From assembly GCF_004331915.1 (NCBI RefSeq), contig NZ_CP036528.1:882567-946566 (forward strand): a stretch of 64,000 bases of DNA, written 5' to 3'. The notes under the pieces are model-generated. The model was not told where the DNA came from, searched no databases, and worked only from the letters and a program-made list of their open reading frames with translations. This DNA is from Ureibacillus thermophilus (GTDB lineage: Bacteria > Bacillota > Bacilli > Bacillales_A > Planococcaceae). Positions 36,800 through 45,640 of the stretch are shown piece after piece. The translations under genes and the position numbers were made by a program. Every line of letters starts with the position of its first letter. The first letter of the stretch is position 1.

Positions 36800-37681
36800 G
36801 TGGAATTAAAAGACTTAGAAATTTTCCAATTGGTGGCTGAAAAAGGGACTGTTTCAGAAGTGGCGAGGGAACTGAATTATGTTCAATCCAACATTACTTC
36901 TCGTATTCAGAAATTAGAAGCGGAATTAAACACCCCTTTATTTCATCGCCATCGCCGAGGGATGATATTAACGCCGGAAGGAAAAAAACTATTAACGTAT
37001 AGTGAAAAAATTTTAAAGTTGACAGATGAAATGATTAAAGCTGTCCAAAATCATGAAGAACCAACAGGGAAACTTGAAATCGGCACAGTGGAGACGGTTT
37101 ATCATTTGCCGGTCATATTGTCTTCTTATATTAAAAAATATAAAAACGTAGAGCTGTCACTGTTTACAGGGGTGACAGAAAGTTTGGAAAAAGAAGTGCT
37201 CCATCATAAGTTGGATGGCGCTTTCGTTACGAAATCCAACTTTCATCCAGAACTTGAAGTATATGATGTGTTTGACGAAGAGCTTGTGTTAATTTCAGAT
37301 CGCCGGGAATTGACAATGGAAGAATTAAAAAATGAACCATTTTTATGTTTCAGCGATGGCTGCGGATATCGTGCGCGGCTTGAACAATGGTATAAAGACC
37401 AAAATATCACACCACAAAAAATTATGGAGTTTGGCACATTGGAGACGATATTGCGGAGTGTTGCCATGGGGCTTGGCGTGTCCTTCGTTCCAAAATCTGC
37501 TGTTTCCCACTTGGAACAGAGCGGAGAAATCCGATGCTACCAATTGCCGGAACAATACAGCAAAGTAAAAACAGTTTTCATTCGAAGAAAAGATTCCTAT
37601 TTAACGACCAGCATGGAAAAATTTTTAGAAACAATAGAAGAAAGCAAAGAGGCCATTCATCGCAATCTCGAATTAAATTAA
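36800..37681 (+). CDS. LysR-family transcriptional regulator
   Basis: 293 residues. The N-terminal winged HTH (ELKDLEIFQLVAEKGTVSEVARELNYVQSNITSRIQKLE) is followed by the periplasmic-binding-like effector domain. The start is GTG 36800 behind GGGAGGATG. A transporter gene follows on the same strand after 88 bases, so the regulator may control it; this is inference from position. Confidence 0.93.
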   Translation: MELKDLEIFQLVAEKGTVSEVARELNYVQSNITSRIQKLEAELNTPLFHRHRRGMILTPEGKKLLTYSEKILKLTDEMIKAVQNHEEPTGKLEIGTVETVYHLPVILSSYIKKYKNVELSLFTGVTESLEKEVLHHKLDGAFVTKSNFHPELEVYDVFDEELVLISDRRELTMEELKNEPFLCFSDGCGYRARLEQWYKDQNITPQKIMEFGTLETILRSVAMGLGVSFVPKSAVSHLEQSGEIRCYQLPEQYSKVKTVFIRRKDSYLTTSMEKFLETIEESKEAIHRNLELN

Positions 37682-37769
37682 TATCCTATAGCTATTTTTA
37701 TTTTTTTAATAGAATTGTTAAAATATATAAACCATCTGTTTTTACGTGGAATGAAAGAAGGATTTTTGC

Positions 37770-38723
37770 ATGTTAACGACCTTTAATGCCAAGCTGCAAA
37801 AATTGATGCCCATTTTAACCCCTTTAAGTCTTGTCATAGGGGTTTTTTTAGATGAGATTGGCGGACATTTGCGGTTTCTTGTTCCTTGGATCTTTGCTGT
37901 TATGACCTTTGCAGGAAGCATCAGCATAAATTTTCAAGGTTTGCGAAGTGTCAGGAAGCATCCAAAATTTATTTTGTTGACGATTGCTTTTCTGCATATT
38001 CTTATGCCGATTTGGGCGTACATATTATCTATCATGGTATTTAATGACTATTTGCTGACAGTTGGCTTTATTTTGTCTGTTGCCGTTCCAACAGGTGTAA
38101 CCAGTTTTATTTGGGTCAGCATTTGCAATGGAAATAAACCGCTTGGACTATCGATTATTTTAATTGATACCCTTCTCTCTCCATTTGTCTTCCCGCTTCT
38201 TTCTAAAATAGCAGTGGGGCAGAAAGTGATGATTGATACCACATCCATCATGCTTGATTTAATTTGGATGGTGGTGCTTCCATCGATTCTTGGTATGCTT
38301 GTGAATGAATGGGGAAAAGCGGATTTTGTGATGAAGCTGAACAGAGTGTTTGCACCTATGCAAAAGTTAAGCATTTTTCTCATTGTATTTATCAATAGCA
38401 GTGTGATTTCCCCTTATATAAAAAATATATCTTGGGAAATTGTTGAAATCATATTATTGGTTTTAGTTATCTCTTTATCCGGATATAGTTTCTGTATATT
38501 AATAGGGCATTTCTTATGGCGAAAAATGGACTTGATTACGACTTTTGTTTTTACTGGAGGCATGCGAAATATTGCAGTCGGCGTTGTGGTGGCTAGTACC
38601 TATTTTCCATCCAGATCGGTTTTGCCTGTGGTGTTCGGCATGCTGTTTCAACAAGTATTAGCATCCCAATTCAGCAAAATCCTTGAAATCTATAAGAAGA
38701 AATTTAATTTGAAAAGTGAATGA
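37770..38723 (+). CDS. SBF/bile acid:sodium symporter-family transporter
   Basis: 317 residues with about nine to ten membrane segments. PTGVTSFIWVSICNGN and FTGGMRNIAVGVVVASTYFP fit the SBF (BASS/PanS-like) fold, with its two crossover motifs. It would move an organic anion with sodium. The substrate is not identified. GAAAGAAGG precedes ATG 37770. It may be controlled by the LysR gene upstream. Confidence 0.82.
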   Translation: MLTTFNAKLQKLMPILTPLSLVIGVFLDEIGGHLRFLVPWIFAVMTFAGSISINFQGLRSVRKHPKFILLTIAFLHILMPIWAYILSIMVFNDYLLTVGFILSVAVPTGVTSFIWVSICNGNKPLGLSIILIDTLLSPFVFPLLSKIAVGQKVMIDTTSIMLDLIWMVVLPSILGMLVNEWGKADFVMKLNRVFAPMQKLSIFLIVFINSSVISPYIKNISWEIVEIILLVLVISLSGYSFCILIGHFLWRKMDLITTFVFTGGMRNIAVGVVVASTYFPSRSVLPVVFGMLFQQVLASQFSKILEIYKKKFNLKSE

Positions 38724-38724
38724 A

Positions 38725-38762
38725 AAAACTGCTCAAAGTTTTTCTTTGAACAGTTTTTTTTG
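38725..38762 (+). terminator. Terminator after the SBF transporter
   Basis: aaaactgctcaaag/ctttgaacagtttt is followed by a T-run. Confidence 0.85.
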
Positions 38763-38889
38763 TTTATTGGAAGGATGATGGTATAAAAACTAATTTATGA
38801 ACCACATTAAGAGTAAATGTTATTTGTGGGAATATATGTATGAGACGGTTTTTCGTAAAGTACCAAAAAAAGCAATAACAGAGAGACAT

Positions 38890-39189
38890 TTTTGAACAAA
38901 TCAATCAGGAGATAGTTGCCATTACAGATACAAAAAAATTAATACATTTCAACAAGTGATTGATACGTTATTAACGGGGAATTCGATTCTCTTCATTGAA
39001 GGGGAAATAATAGATATTTTAAATGAAGTGAAGCGAAGACTAAATACGATAGATATAGATTTTTTACCTGACTCAGGAGTCGTTGAACAATGGATTGAAG
39101 ATAGTCCCTTATCGCCATTTCCGCAAGTGGGATCAGCAAAAAATAAAAAATCAACAATCGTAAAGCAAAAGAAAAGGTGCTTCTTATGA
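38890..39189 (+). pseudogene. Remnant of a GerA-type germinant receptor A subunit
   Basis: An open frame without a plausible start reads DIFEQINQEIVAITDTKK, then QQVIDTLLTGNSILFIEG, then EVKRRLNTIDIDFLPDSG and QWIEDSPLSPFPQVGS. These are recognisable blocks of the N-terminal soluble domain of GerAA-type proteins. The blocks are closer together than in a normal receptor subunit, which indicates internal deletion. Membrane segments and the B and C subunits are gone. It overlaps the start of corA by a few bases. Confidence 0.6.
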
Positions 39190-40136
39190 TTTATTATATT
39201 GGGATCACAAAGGATGGCCATTTGGAAAAAGGAGATTCTTTAAATCATTTTGACATTACAAGATATACGTGGTATTGGGTGGATTTTAGCGAACCGAAGG
39301 AAGAAGAAATTCAGCATTTATCCAATACATTCCATTTCCATCCGTTGGCGATTGAAGATTGTGTGCAAGACCTTCAGCGTCCAAAGTTGGATTATTTTAA
39401 TCATTATACTTTTTTTGTCACCCATACCCTCCGTGAAGAAGAGGGTGAACTAATTAAAGAAGAGATTGATTTTTTCGTAGGAGAAACATTCATCATTACA
39501 TTTCATAAACAGCCTTCAGTGGAGGTGACAAAAGTATGGAATGAATTGATTGGGCTAAGATCTACTCAACAATGGGATCCATATTACGTTTTCTATGAAA
39601 TCTTGGACAAAATCGTCGACAATTATTTTCCAATTGTTTACAAAATAGAAGATGAGCTTGAACAAATTATTGTTCAGCAAGCAGAACTTCAGCAAATGAA
39701 TGACTTGATGGAAACGAGAAATAGGCTCCTTCAATTGCTGCATTCGGTTAATCCAATGAGGGACTTGCTTTATCGTATGTTGAACTCCCATCATTTAAAT
39801 TTAAATCAAATCGAGGAAAGAAGAGAATATTTTTCAAATATCCACGACCATCTATTAAAATTATCGGAAATGGTCATGTCCAATCGTGAAGTGACGGCGG
39901 ATATCCGGGATAGCTATATCTCCTTAAATGCCCATTTAACTAACAATGTCATGAAGCTTCTCACAATTATTACATCCATATTTGCGCCGTTGACTTTTAT
40001 TGCGGGCATCTACGGAATGAATTTCCGGTATATTCCAGAATTAACTTGGAAGTATGGTTATTTTGTAACCCTTTTTTTCATGGTGGCCATCGGTGCATCA
40101 ATGCTTATGTGGTTTAAAAAGAAAAAATGGTTTTAA
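39186..40136 (+). CDS. corA: CorA-family magnesium/divalent cation transporter
   Basis: About 316 residues. A soluble N-terminal domain (LAIEDCVQDLQRPKLDYFNHY) and long helices lead to the two C-terminal membrane helices. The signature YGMNF lies between them (GIYGMNFRYIPE). It is a pentameric channel for magnesium or cobalt. The start is ATG 39186 after AAAAGGTG; three more codons upstream are possible. Confidence 0.93.
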   Translation: MIYYIGITKDGHLEKGDSLNHFDITRYTWYWVDFSEPKEEEIQHLSNTFHFHPLAIEDCVQDLQRPKLDYFNHYTFFVTHTLREEEGELIKEEIDFFVGETFIITFHKQPSVEVTKVWNELIGLRSTQQWDPYYVFYEILDKIVDNYFPIVYKIEDELEQIIVQQAELQQMNDLMETRNRLLQLLHSVNPMRDLLYRMLNSHHLNLNQIEERREYFSNIHDHLLKLSEMVMSNREVTADIRDSYISLNAHLTNNVMKLLTIITSIFAPLTFIAGIYGMNFRYIPELTWKYGYFVTLFFMVAIGASMLMWFKKKKWF

Positions 40137-40137
40137 G

Positions 40138-40401
40138 TTATTTGATTTTCATGCCGATGATGACAAGCACAATGCCTGAAAAAAGACAGAGCATTTTTAA
40201 GAAGGAGATTTTCTCAGAGAGCCCGCTGATGCCGATTGCAGTTGTTAGAATTAAAATGGTTGGCCCCACTAATGCCAACATAGAATTAAGCATCAATGCT
40301 TTTTCCAAGTCGTTGAATTTCCACATAAGAGTGGCTGTGGTAATTTCAATGCTGCCGGATAACAATCTAAGCAGAACCATGTAAAGAAGTGCGCTTTCCA
40401 A
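40138..40401 (-). CDS. yqhV: YqhV-family membrane protein (DUF2619)
   Basis: About 87 residues. MVLLRLLSGSIEITTATLMWKFNDLEKALMLNSMLALVGP and SEKISFLKMLCLFSGIVLVIIG are the YqhV pattern with three membrane helices. Start TTG 40401 has AAGGA 8 bases upstream and gives MESALLYMVLLR. Known yqhV lies by spoIIIA in B. subtilis; here it is isolated, converging on corA. Function unknown. Confidence 0.8.
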   Translation of the reverse strand: MESALLYMVLLRLLSGSIEITTATLMWKFNDLEKALMLNSMLALVGPTILILTTAIGISGLSEKISFLKMLCLFSGIVLVIIGMKIK

Positions 40402-40477
40402 TTCTTCATCCTTCCGTTGTTTCTTGGAACATGCTATGCTTGTCCAAGAAAGATTATGAATGAATGGAGAAACCGTG

Positions 40478-40801
40478 ATGAAACTTGCTTCATTGGATGA
40501 AGTGAATACATTTATTGAACAAAATCCCCTTGCATTCATTTATATTTCAAGAAAAGATTGCGGGGTTTGCCATGCGCTGCTTCCTCAAGTGGAAAAGCTT
40601 TTAGAAAACTATCCCTGCATAGCTTTTGGAGTAATCGACGCAGAAAAGGTGAAGAAAGTGGCGGGGCGTTTTTCAGTTTTCTCTGTTCCAGCATTGTTGT
40701 TTTTTGTGGAAGGAAAGGAATATTTCCGAGAAGCCCGATTTGTGCATATGGACATATTGAAAGAAAAAATCAATAAAATTGTAAGGCTGTATGAGGGGTA
40801 A
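40478..40801 (+). CDS. Thioredoxin-like protein
   Basis: About 107 residues of the thioredoxin fold with redox motif CGVC (ISRKDCGVCHALLPQVEKLL) and the cis-proline in FSVFSVPALLFF. It is probably a cytoplasmic disulfide reductase or chaperone. GGAGA at about 40465 precedes GTG 40475/ATG 40478; I use the ATG. Confidence 0.85.
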   Translation: MKLASLDEVNTFIEQNPLAFIYISRKDCGVCHALLPQVEKLLENYPCIAFGVIDAEKVKKVAGRFSVFSVPALLFFVEGKEYFREARFVHMDILKEKINKIVRLYEG

Positions 40802-40802
40802 A

Positions 40803-40842
40803 GAAAAAAGGAGGCGTTCAAAAACGACGTCTCCTTTTTTTC
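40803..40842. terminator. Bidirectional terminator
   Basis: aaaaaaggaggcg/cgtctcctttttt lies between the thioredoxin-like gene and the converging gene at 40844, with A and T runs on opposite sides. Confidence 0.85.
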
Positions 40843-40843
40843 A

Positions 40844-41071
40844 TTATAATTGGTTTACAAGAGCATGCATTGTTTCTTTTAATTCTTCATCATGATTGGA
40901 AAGTTGAACTAAGTTTGCAAGGCGCTCTTTTAAAATATGGCGTTCAATGATTTGTTTTTCATCAAGAACATTTACAATTAATTGAATAATTAAACTATCA
41001 AGGATTTGCAATGCTTCATCTTTACGTTCAGGTACAATTTTAGCATCTTTTCTTAAAGCTTTGCTTGCCAT
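40844..41071 (-). CDS. Small helical protein, unrecognised
   Basis: About 75 residues, MASKALRKDAKIVPERKDEALQILDSL... all predicted helix with leucine heptads, acidic towards the end. ATG 41071 is 7 bases after TTAGGGGG; ATG 41077 is the alternative. No family recognised. The terminator directly after the stop supports a real gene. Confidence 0.65.
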   Translation of the reverse strand: MASKALRKDAKIVPERKDEALQILDSLIIQLIVNVLDEKQIIERHILKERLANLVQLSNHDEELKETMHALVNQL

Positions 41072-41255
41072 AATCATTCCCCCTAAATGTTTTCCTATAG
41101 TTCATAGTACCATAATATTATACATTTTTGGATATCGAATTATAGACGAGAACGGCAATTTTTATAAAAGAAAAGAGAGTATAAAAAATTTGCCCATTTT
41201 AAAGGATTTTAAAGATGTATTTAGAATATATATTTGTAAAAGGAGGAAGAATGAA

Positions 41256-41756
41256 ATGAGAGGAATTATGCATAATGTAAAAAGGGCTATTTCACTGGAT
41301 GAGGCTTATCAATTTTTAAAAACAGCAAAAGTGGCTCATGTGGCAACCGTTGGAGATGACGGCTATCCTTATGTCATTCCATTTGTTTTTGTGTATGAGG
41401 AAGGGACAAAATTATATTTGCACATAGGAAATTTAAGGGAAAGCCACTTTTGGGAAAATATTAAAAAGAATCCGAGGGTATGCATTGAAGTATGCGAGAT
41501 GGGGGCAATTGTTCCAGGGAAAAAATATGCCTGCCAGTCGGCATTAGGTTACATGAGCGTTGTAGTGTTTGGAAAAACTCACCGCATTGAAGATGAACAA
41601 AAGAAAACATGGTTTTATGATTGCCTTTGGAAAAAGTACGGGGACCCGAATTGGCAATTTGAAAAAGGCGGTTATCCAGCCTTGCCAAAAACAGAAGTGT
41701 TTGAAGTGGATATTGAAACCATTACAGGGAAATGGAGCGATGCAATGAGCCATTAA
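41256..41756 (+). CDS. Pyridoxamine 5'-phosphate oxidase-like flavin-binding protein
   Basis: About 166 residues of the split-barrel FMN-binding fold: LKTAKVAHVATVGDDGYPYVIPFVFVYEEGTKLYLH, followed by RVCIEVCEMG and SVVVFGKTHRIED. Such proteins (including NimA-like ones) bind FMN or heme; substrate unknown. The start is ATG 41256 behind AAAGGAGG. The open frame extends far upstream, but the strong ribosome binding site fixes this start. Confidence 0.85.
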   Translation: MRGIMHNVKRAISLDEAYQFLKTAKVAHVATVGDDGYPYVIPFVFVYEEGTKLYLHIGNLRESHFWENIKKNPRVCIEVCEMGAIVPGKKYACQSALGYMSVVVFGKTHRIEDEQKKTWFYDCLWKKYGDPNWQFEKGGYPALPKTEVFEVDIETITGKWSDAMSH

Positions 41757-41767
41757 TCCAAAAAATA

Positions 41768-42093
41768 AGGTTGGGACAAATCTAAGAAAACGTCATTTTC
41801 TCCAAAGAGAAAATGATGTTTTTTTGATATGTTATTAAAATTGATTCCGTTCCGGGGACGCTTTCCGCGGGCCCGGCTAGACTCTCCTCTGATTCATTCC
41901 TTCGCTCCTCGTAGTCTTGAGAGGGATTGTTGCAGGAAAGCTTTGAATTTACTTCCTTGAGCTTGCTCCGCTTTGCGACTAAGCGTGCGCGACAGAAACT
42001 TGCCCCGTCACGCCAATCAATTTTTCGTTCTATCAATTTTTTATCAAAATTCTTTCAGCTGCCCCTATAATTTTTTGTTTATGTCCCAGACTC
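41768..42093. repeat. Palindromic-ended intergenic repeat, copy 3 (inverted)
   Basis: It starts ggttgggacaaatc and ends ttatgtcccagactc. The core is the alternative form: a long segment with ctcgtagtcttgagaggg and gctttgcgactaagcgtgcgcg, shared with copy 4 and absent from copies 1 and 5. Confidence 0.85.
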
Positions 42094-42121
42094 TTTATTT
42101 GTTTAGCTCTTATGTATTTAG

Positions 42122-42817
42122 TTATTCAACATCGCCGCATTTTTTCGCAAGTTCATACAATTTGTTTTTCATATGCTCTCCAATCCGCTTTTGTCCGCTT
42201 GAAAAATCTTCATTGTCTTGAAAAGCAATGGGTTCATCGGATATAATGAGACGATTTTTTTTGCTGACGTATAAGGGAACAAATTGCACATGCTGTCCTG
42301 TTTCCTTGAAATAATATTTTTCGATAAACAAATATCCTTCATGCATATCCTTTGTTTCATTGGATGTGCTCGTATAATCAATCGTTGGGTAAATGACGAT
42401 GCTTTCGCCTTTTTTTAAGGCTTCCACTGTCAGTTGAAAGGTTTTGATGATTTTTTTTGATCCTCTATATACAGGAATACCCTTTCCTGATTTTAACAAG
42501 TTAGCGATTACAAAAGAAATGGGATAAGCGCAAATTTTAGCAATGGTTGGATTCATGCCAAATCTCTTTGTAAATGTGTAATCCACATATTGTTGGAAGC
42601 ATTTTTTGCGGTCTAGAAATACATGCAATATCCAAGTTCTCAAACTTTTTGGAAACCATAAGTAAATAATAAATGGACTAAAGAGATTTTGATGATGGGA
42701 AATGTAAACTACGGGATCTTTAACTTTTTCGTTAATTTGGATGCGATAAGCCGGGTATATTTTTCGAACAATCCATTGAGAGATGAGAAAGAACTTGCCG
42801 TAAAAATTAGATGTCAT
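42122..42817 (-). CDS. Probable PlsC-like acyltransferase
   Basis: 231 residues. YISHHQNLFSPFIIY, GIPVYRGSKKIIKTF and KGESIVIYPTIDYTSTSNE align in order with acyltransferase blocks I to III. The catalytic HX4D is atypical: the position of the Asp after SHHQ holds a hydrophobic residue, so activity is uncertain. It follows a glycosyltransferase by 16 bases on the same strand, so the pair may act on a glycolipid. Substrate is inference. Confidence 0.65.
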   Translation of the reverse strand: MTSNFYGKFFLISQWIVRKIYPAYRIQINEKVKDPVVYISHHQNLFSPFIIYLWFPKSLRTWILHVFLDRKKCFQQYVDYTFTKRFGMNPTIAKICAYPISFVIANLLKSGKGIPVYRGSKKIIKTFQLTVEALKKGESIVIYPTIDYTSTSNETKDMHEGYLFIEKYYFKETGQHVQFVPLYVSKKNRLIISDEPIAFQDNEDFSSGQKRIGEHMKNKLYELAKKCGDVE

Positions 42818-42833
42818 GTTCTTTTCTTCACCT

Positions 42834-43541
42834 TCATTCCGTTTTTTGTTTTGTTACACTACCAGAAACAATCATTGAGAAAATTTTTAGCGAGTCTTTG
42901 ATCGGATGGTAATAGGAGCTTTTGTTTTTATGAATGTAGATGGTTTGAATGGGAATTTGTTTAATAGGAATTTTTCTTTTAACAGCAGCAATCAGCATAT
43001 TCATTTCATATTCATATCGTTCCCCTTCTAAAGAAAGCAGGGAAGGGAGAAGGGTGATTGGAATGCCTCTAAGACCTGTTTGTGTATCTTGAAGTTTGAT
43101 TTTAAAGAATACATGAAATAAAAAACTTGTTATTTTATTGCCTAAGTAACTTCTTGCTGGGACGTGATTTTGGTCAAAATCCCGTACGCCAAGGAGAATG
43201 GCGTCTTGAATATCATTTAGGTTTTTTGCCAAGTGAATGACGTCGGCAACGGAATGTTGACCATCGGCGTCAGCAGTTACCACTCCATGCACATTTTGTT
43301 GCTTCAAAACGTATTCAAAAGCTGTTTTTAATGCTCTCCCCTTTCCTTTATTTCTTTCGTGGGTGAGCACCGTGCAATTTTGAATCGATTGAATTTGATG
43401 AAAAATCGGATTGCAGCTCTCCAAGCTTCCATCATTGACCACGACAATTTGTGAAACACCGTATTTCAATAAATGGTATATATAGTTGATTAATTCACGT
43501 GTTGGATTCAAGGCAGGAATGATAATGCAGACTTTGTTCAT
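42834..43541 (-). CDS. Family 2 glycosyltransferase
   Basis: 235 residues of the GT-A fold: VCIIIPALNP, IVVVNDGS, NKGKGRALKTAFEY, the metal-binding TADADGQH and DTQTGLRGIP. It resembles dolichol/polyprenyl-phosphate sugar transferases without a membrane domain. ATG 43541 follows AGGAAGGGACG. It is the first gene of a two-gene unit with the acyltransferase-like protein. Confidence 0.85.
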   Translation of the reverse strand: MNKVCIIIPALNPTRELINYIYHLLKYGVSQIVVVNDGSLESCNPIFHQIQSIQNCTVLTHERNKGKGRALKTAFEYVLKQQNVHGVVTADADGQHSVADVIHLAKNLNDIQDAILLGVRDFDQNHVPARSYLGNKITSFLFHVFFKIKLQDTQTGLRGIPITLLPSLLSLEGERYEYEMNMLIAAVKRKIPIKQIPIQTIYIHKNKSSYYHPIKDSLKIFSMIVSGSVTKQKTE

Positions 43542-43774
43542 ATCGTCCCTTCCTTTCTATACCTTTGTCCTTGGAGATAAAAATTTAATATAATTGTAGC
43601 ATGAAAAAGAGAATTCTTGATATTTTTAGAAATTATGGAAATCAGAAAGTCGTTGGGTTGAATCTTTTATTCATGTATATTCAAAAATTTTCATTTCATT
43701 CCAATATTCTCGCTTTCCTTTAGAAAAGGGAAAATGTAAAGAATGAATAGAAAAAATAATTTGGGATATACGCA

Positions 43775-43810
43775 AAAAGGAGGTTCATCTAATCGATCCT
43801 CCTTTCATAC
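43775..43810 (-). terminator. Terminator after yunC
   Basis: aaaaaggaggttcat...gatcctcctttc serves the minus-strand gene ending at 43818. Confidence 0.75.
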
Positions 43811-43817
43811 ACAATGC

Positions 43818-44126
43818 CTAAATCATTTTTAATAATGCTTCTTCGCCCGTCATTCCTTTGACGATCCCCAATTTTTCTGCTTCTGTTGTGACCGATTCTA
43901 GAGGAGCTTTTAATAAATCTTCAATGGTTTTTACACCAACAGCGCGGCCTGCAATAATCTTTCTGTCCGCAAGCCGAGTGTTTAATAATTGAACATCCAG
44001 CGCACCACACATGATATAGCCAATTTCATTTGAAATCGTTAATAAAGTCGTTTTAGGTAAATGCACAATGACGGCTGTAAACATATGTCCTTCCAGTTCA
44101 ATTGGTTCAATGGAAACCAATAACAT
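43818..44126 (-). CDS. yunC: YunC-family protein (DUF1805)
   Basis: About 102 residues. FTAVIVHLPKTTLLTISNEIGYIMCGALDVQLLN and AGRAVGVKTIEDLLKAPLESVT are diagnostic of YunC. Function unknown. The start is ATG 44126 (MLLVSIEPIELEGH) behind AAAGGAGCG; the 30 extra upstream codons lack support. Confidence 0.88.
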   Translation of the reverse strand: MLLVSIEPIELEGHMFTAVIVHLPKTTLLTISNEIGYIMCGALDVQLLNTRLADRKIIAGRAVGVKTIEDLLKAPLESVTTEAEKLGIVKGMTGEEALLKMI

Positions 44127-44303
44127 CGCTCCTTTCGTTAATAACATATGGAACGATGAAAAAAATGGTTCTGATTTCAATATAGAATTTTTAAGTGCGG
44201 TCAAAGGAATGAACAATATAAGGAACGTATAGTGTTTAACGAACTTTTCATACTAAGAATACTTTCACAAAAAAATCGTCCATGATGAAAGAGGTGACTG
44301 CCG

Positions 44304-44441
44304 ATGACTAAGAAGGATCTTCCGACATTAAGAAACCGAAGCATTAAGCCAAAATATCAAAAATCTCTAATCAATGGCCAAACGGAAATATCTCTTCACA
44401 ACCAATTATTGAGAACGGATGCAAAGGCAAGACAATATTAA
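44304..44441 (+). CDS. Small basic protein, unrecognised
   Basis: 45 residues, MTKKDLPTLRNRSIKPKYQK... basic and without hydrophobic segments. GAGGTG is 7 bases upstream of ATG 44304, and a terminator-like hairpin follows at 44463. Size and charge recall small spore proteins, but I cannot place it in a family. Confidence 0.6.
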   Translation: MTKKDLPTLRNRSIKPKYQKSLINGQTEISLHNQLLRTDAKARQY

Positions 44442-44462
44442 TTCATCATGGCGGTATCGTGA

Positions 44463-44495
44463 AAGGACCCGGAACTTAGTTTCCGGGTTTAAATT
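44463..44495 (+). terminator. Terminator-like hairpin
   Basis: acccggaactt/agtttccgggt is followed by aaattttaa. It resembles the hairpin at 44925-44962. Confidence 0.65.
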
Positions 44496-44594
44496 TTAAA
44501 AAAATCATTTTAGGTGTATAAAACCTTTCAATGAAGTCATAATAAATAATGATTTCACAAGGAAAAAGCGACATGAACACAGGGGGGATTACCG

Positions 44595-44648
44595 ATGGAC
44601 AAAATCGCTGAAAAAGCTAATACTGATACTCCACCGAAAAACTCTTGA
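44595..44648 (+). pseudogene. Micro-ORF copy 1, shortened by frameshift
   Basis: MDKIAEKANTDTPPKNS, 17 residues, behind AGGGGGG. Compared with copy 2, the A-run after cca-ccg has one base more, which changes the frame and causes an early stop. Confidence 0.45.
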
Positions 44649-44778
44649 AAGGTACAGCAGTAGTCCACAATTGATTATGGATGAAGCACCTTTTAGAGAG
44701 TAGTTTCATGTCGGAATTTGTGAAATTCAGTAAATGAATTCACAAGGATAAACGGCATGAACACAGGGGGGATTACCG

Positions 44779-44853
44779 ATGGACAAAACCATTGAAAAAG
44801 CCGATTCAGAAACTCCACCTAAAACTCTTGAAGGTGAAAAAGCAGTCCATTGA
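44779..44853 (+). CDS. Micro-ORF copy 2, 24-residue hydrophilic peptide
   Basis: The peptide reads MDKTIEKADSETPPKTLE and then GEKAVH, 24 residues. A strong AGGGGGG ribosome binding site, the duplication and a following terminator suggest a real small gene. The peptide is charged and not membrane-like. Function unknown; a signalling or spore peptide is only a guess. Confidence 0.45.
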   Translation: MDKTIEKADSETPPKTLEGEKAVH

Positions 44854-44924
44854 TCAACCAAAATAGAAAAGCTTAGCCACCTTAGAGAGTTGATTGTTTT
44901 ATGTCGCCATTTGTGAAATCTGGG

Positions 44925-44962
44925 CCCGGATTAGTTTCCGGGTTCTATTTTTTTTTTTTGAG
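44925..44962 (+). terminator. Terminator after the micro-ORF duplication
   Basis: gcccgga...tccgggt is followed by a long T-run (about 12 T). Confidence 0.75.
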
Positions 44963-45100
44963 CGTTTTTTCTCTCAGAAAGCTTTCTCCAAAAGGAAAAA
45001 TACGACCTCAGACGGATAAGATATTATTTCTCTGGCCGGTTTTATCAATGAAGGAATCTTTTTAGAATGGGGGTATATGAAAAAGGAGAAAGCCGGAATG

Positions 45101-45640
45101 GAGAAAGTTTATTTATTGTTTACAGATACGGGCACCCTTTTTACGAGAATCATCAAACTATATACGAAAAGAGTTTACAATCATGCTTCGATTGCATTTG
45201 ATTCCGACTTTATGGAAGTATACAGTTTTGGAAGAAAATATCCGAATAATCCGTTTATCGGAGGGTTTGTAAAAGAAGATTTGCGCAATGAACTTTTTCT
45301 TAGAAGCAGAGGGGCTATTTACAGCTTTTGGGCAACCCAAGAAGAAATAGTCCGTATGAAAACCATTATTAATGCCATTGAAGCAAATCATGAAAAATAT
45401 AAATACAATTTAACCGGATTAATTACATACGTTTTTAATAAACCTTTGCATAGGAAATATGCATATTTTTGCTCTCAATTTGTAGCCCACGTATTAAAAG
45501 AAGGAGCGAATGTGGATTTACCTAAGCCTATTTCCCTCATTTCTCCATATGATTTGCAGTGTTTAAGCCATTTGCAGTTAGAATACGAAGGGCCTTTATA
45601 TTATTTATTAAGAGACCAATTGGACGAGTTCTGCCATTGA
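45101..45640 (+). CDS. Permuted papain-like (YiiX/NlpC-P60-related) protein
   Basis: About 179 residues. A histidine in KRVYNHASIAFD precedes a cysteine in YAYFCSQFVAHVLKEG, the His-before-Cys order of circularly permuted NlpC/P60 (YiiX-like) enzymes. No signal peptide, so it acts inside the cell. Substrate may be a lipid or peptide amide; not deducible. The start is ATG 45101 behind AAGGAG. An upstream ATG at 45077 is less likely. Confidence 0.7.
   Translation, partial: EKVYLLFTDTGTLFTRIIKLYTKRVYNHASIAFDSDFMEVYSFGRKYPNNPFIGGFVKEDLRNELFLRSRGAIYSFWATQEEIVRMKTIINAIEANHEKYKYNLTGLITYVFNKPLHRKYAYFCSQFVAHVLKEGANVDLPKPISLISPYDLQCLSHLQLEYEGPLYYLLRDQLDEFCH

Larger units (their letters stand above)
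44540..44905 (+). repeat. 184-base tandem duplication with two micro-ORFs
   Basis: Two diverged copies of one unit lie head to tail: ATG 44595 and ATG 44779 are 184 bases apart. Shared blocks are atgaacacaggggggatt just before the ATG, atggacaaaa, actccacc and ttagagagt. The second copy is preceded by an inverted repeat, tgtgaaattca/tgaattcaca (about 44717-44742). Upstream of copy 1 only half of it is kept. Confidence 0.8.
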
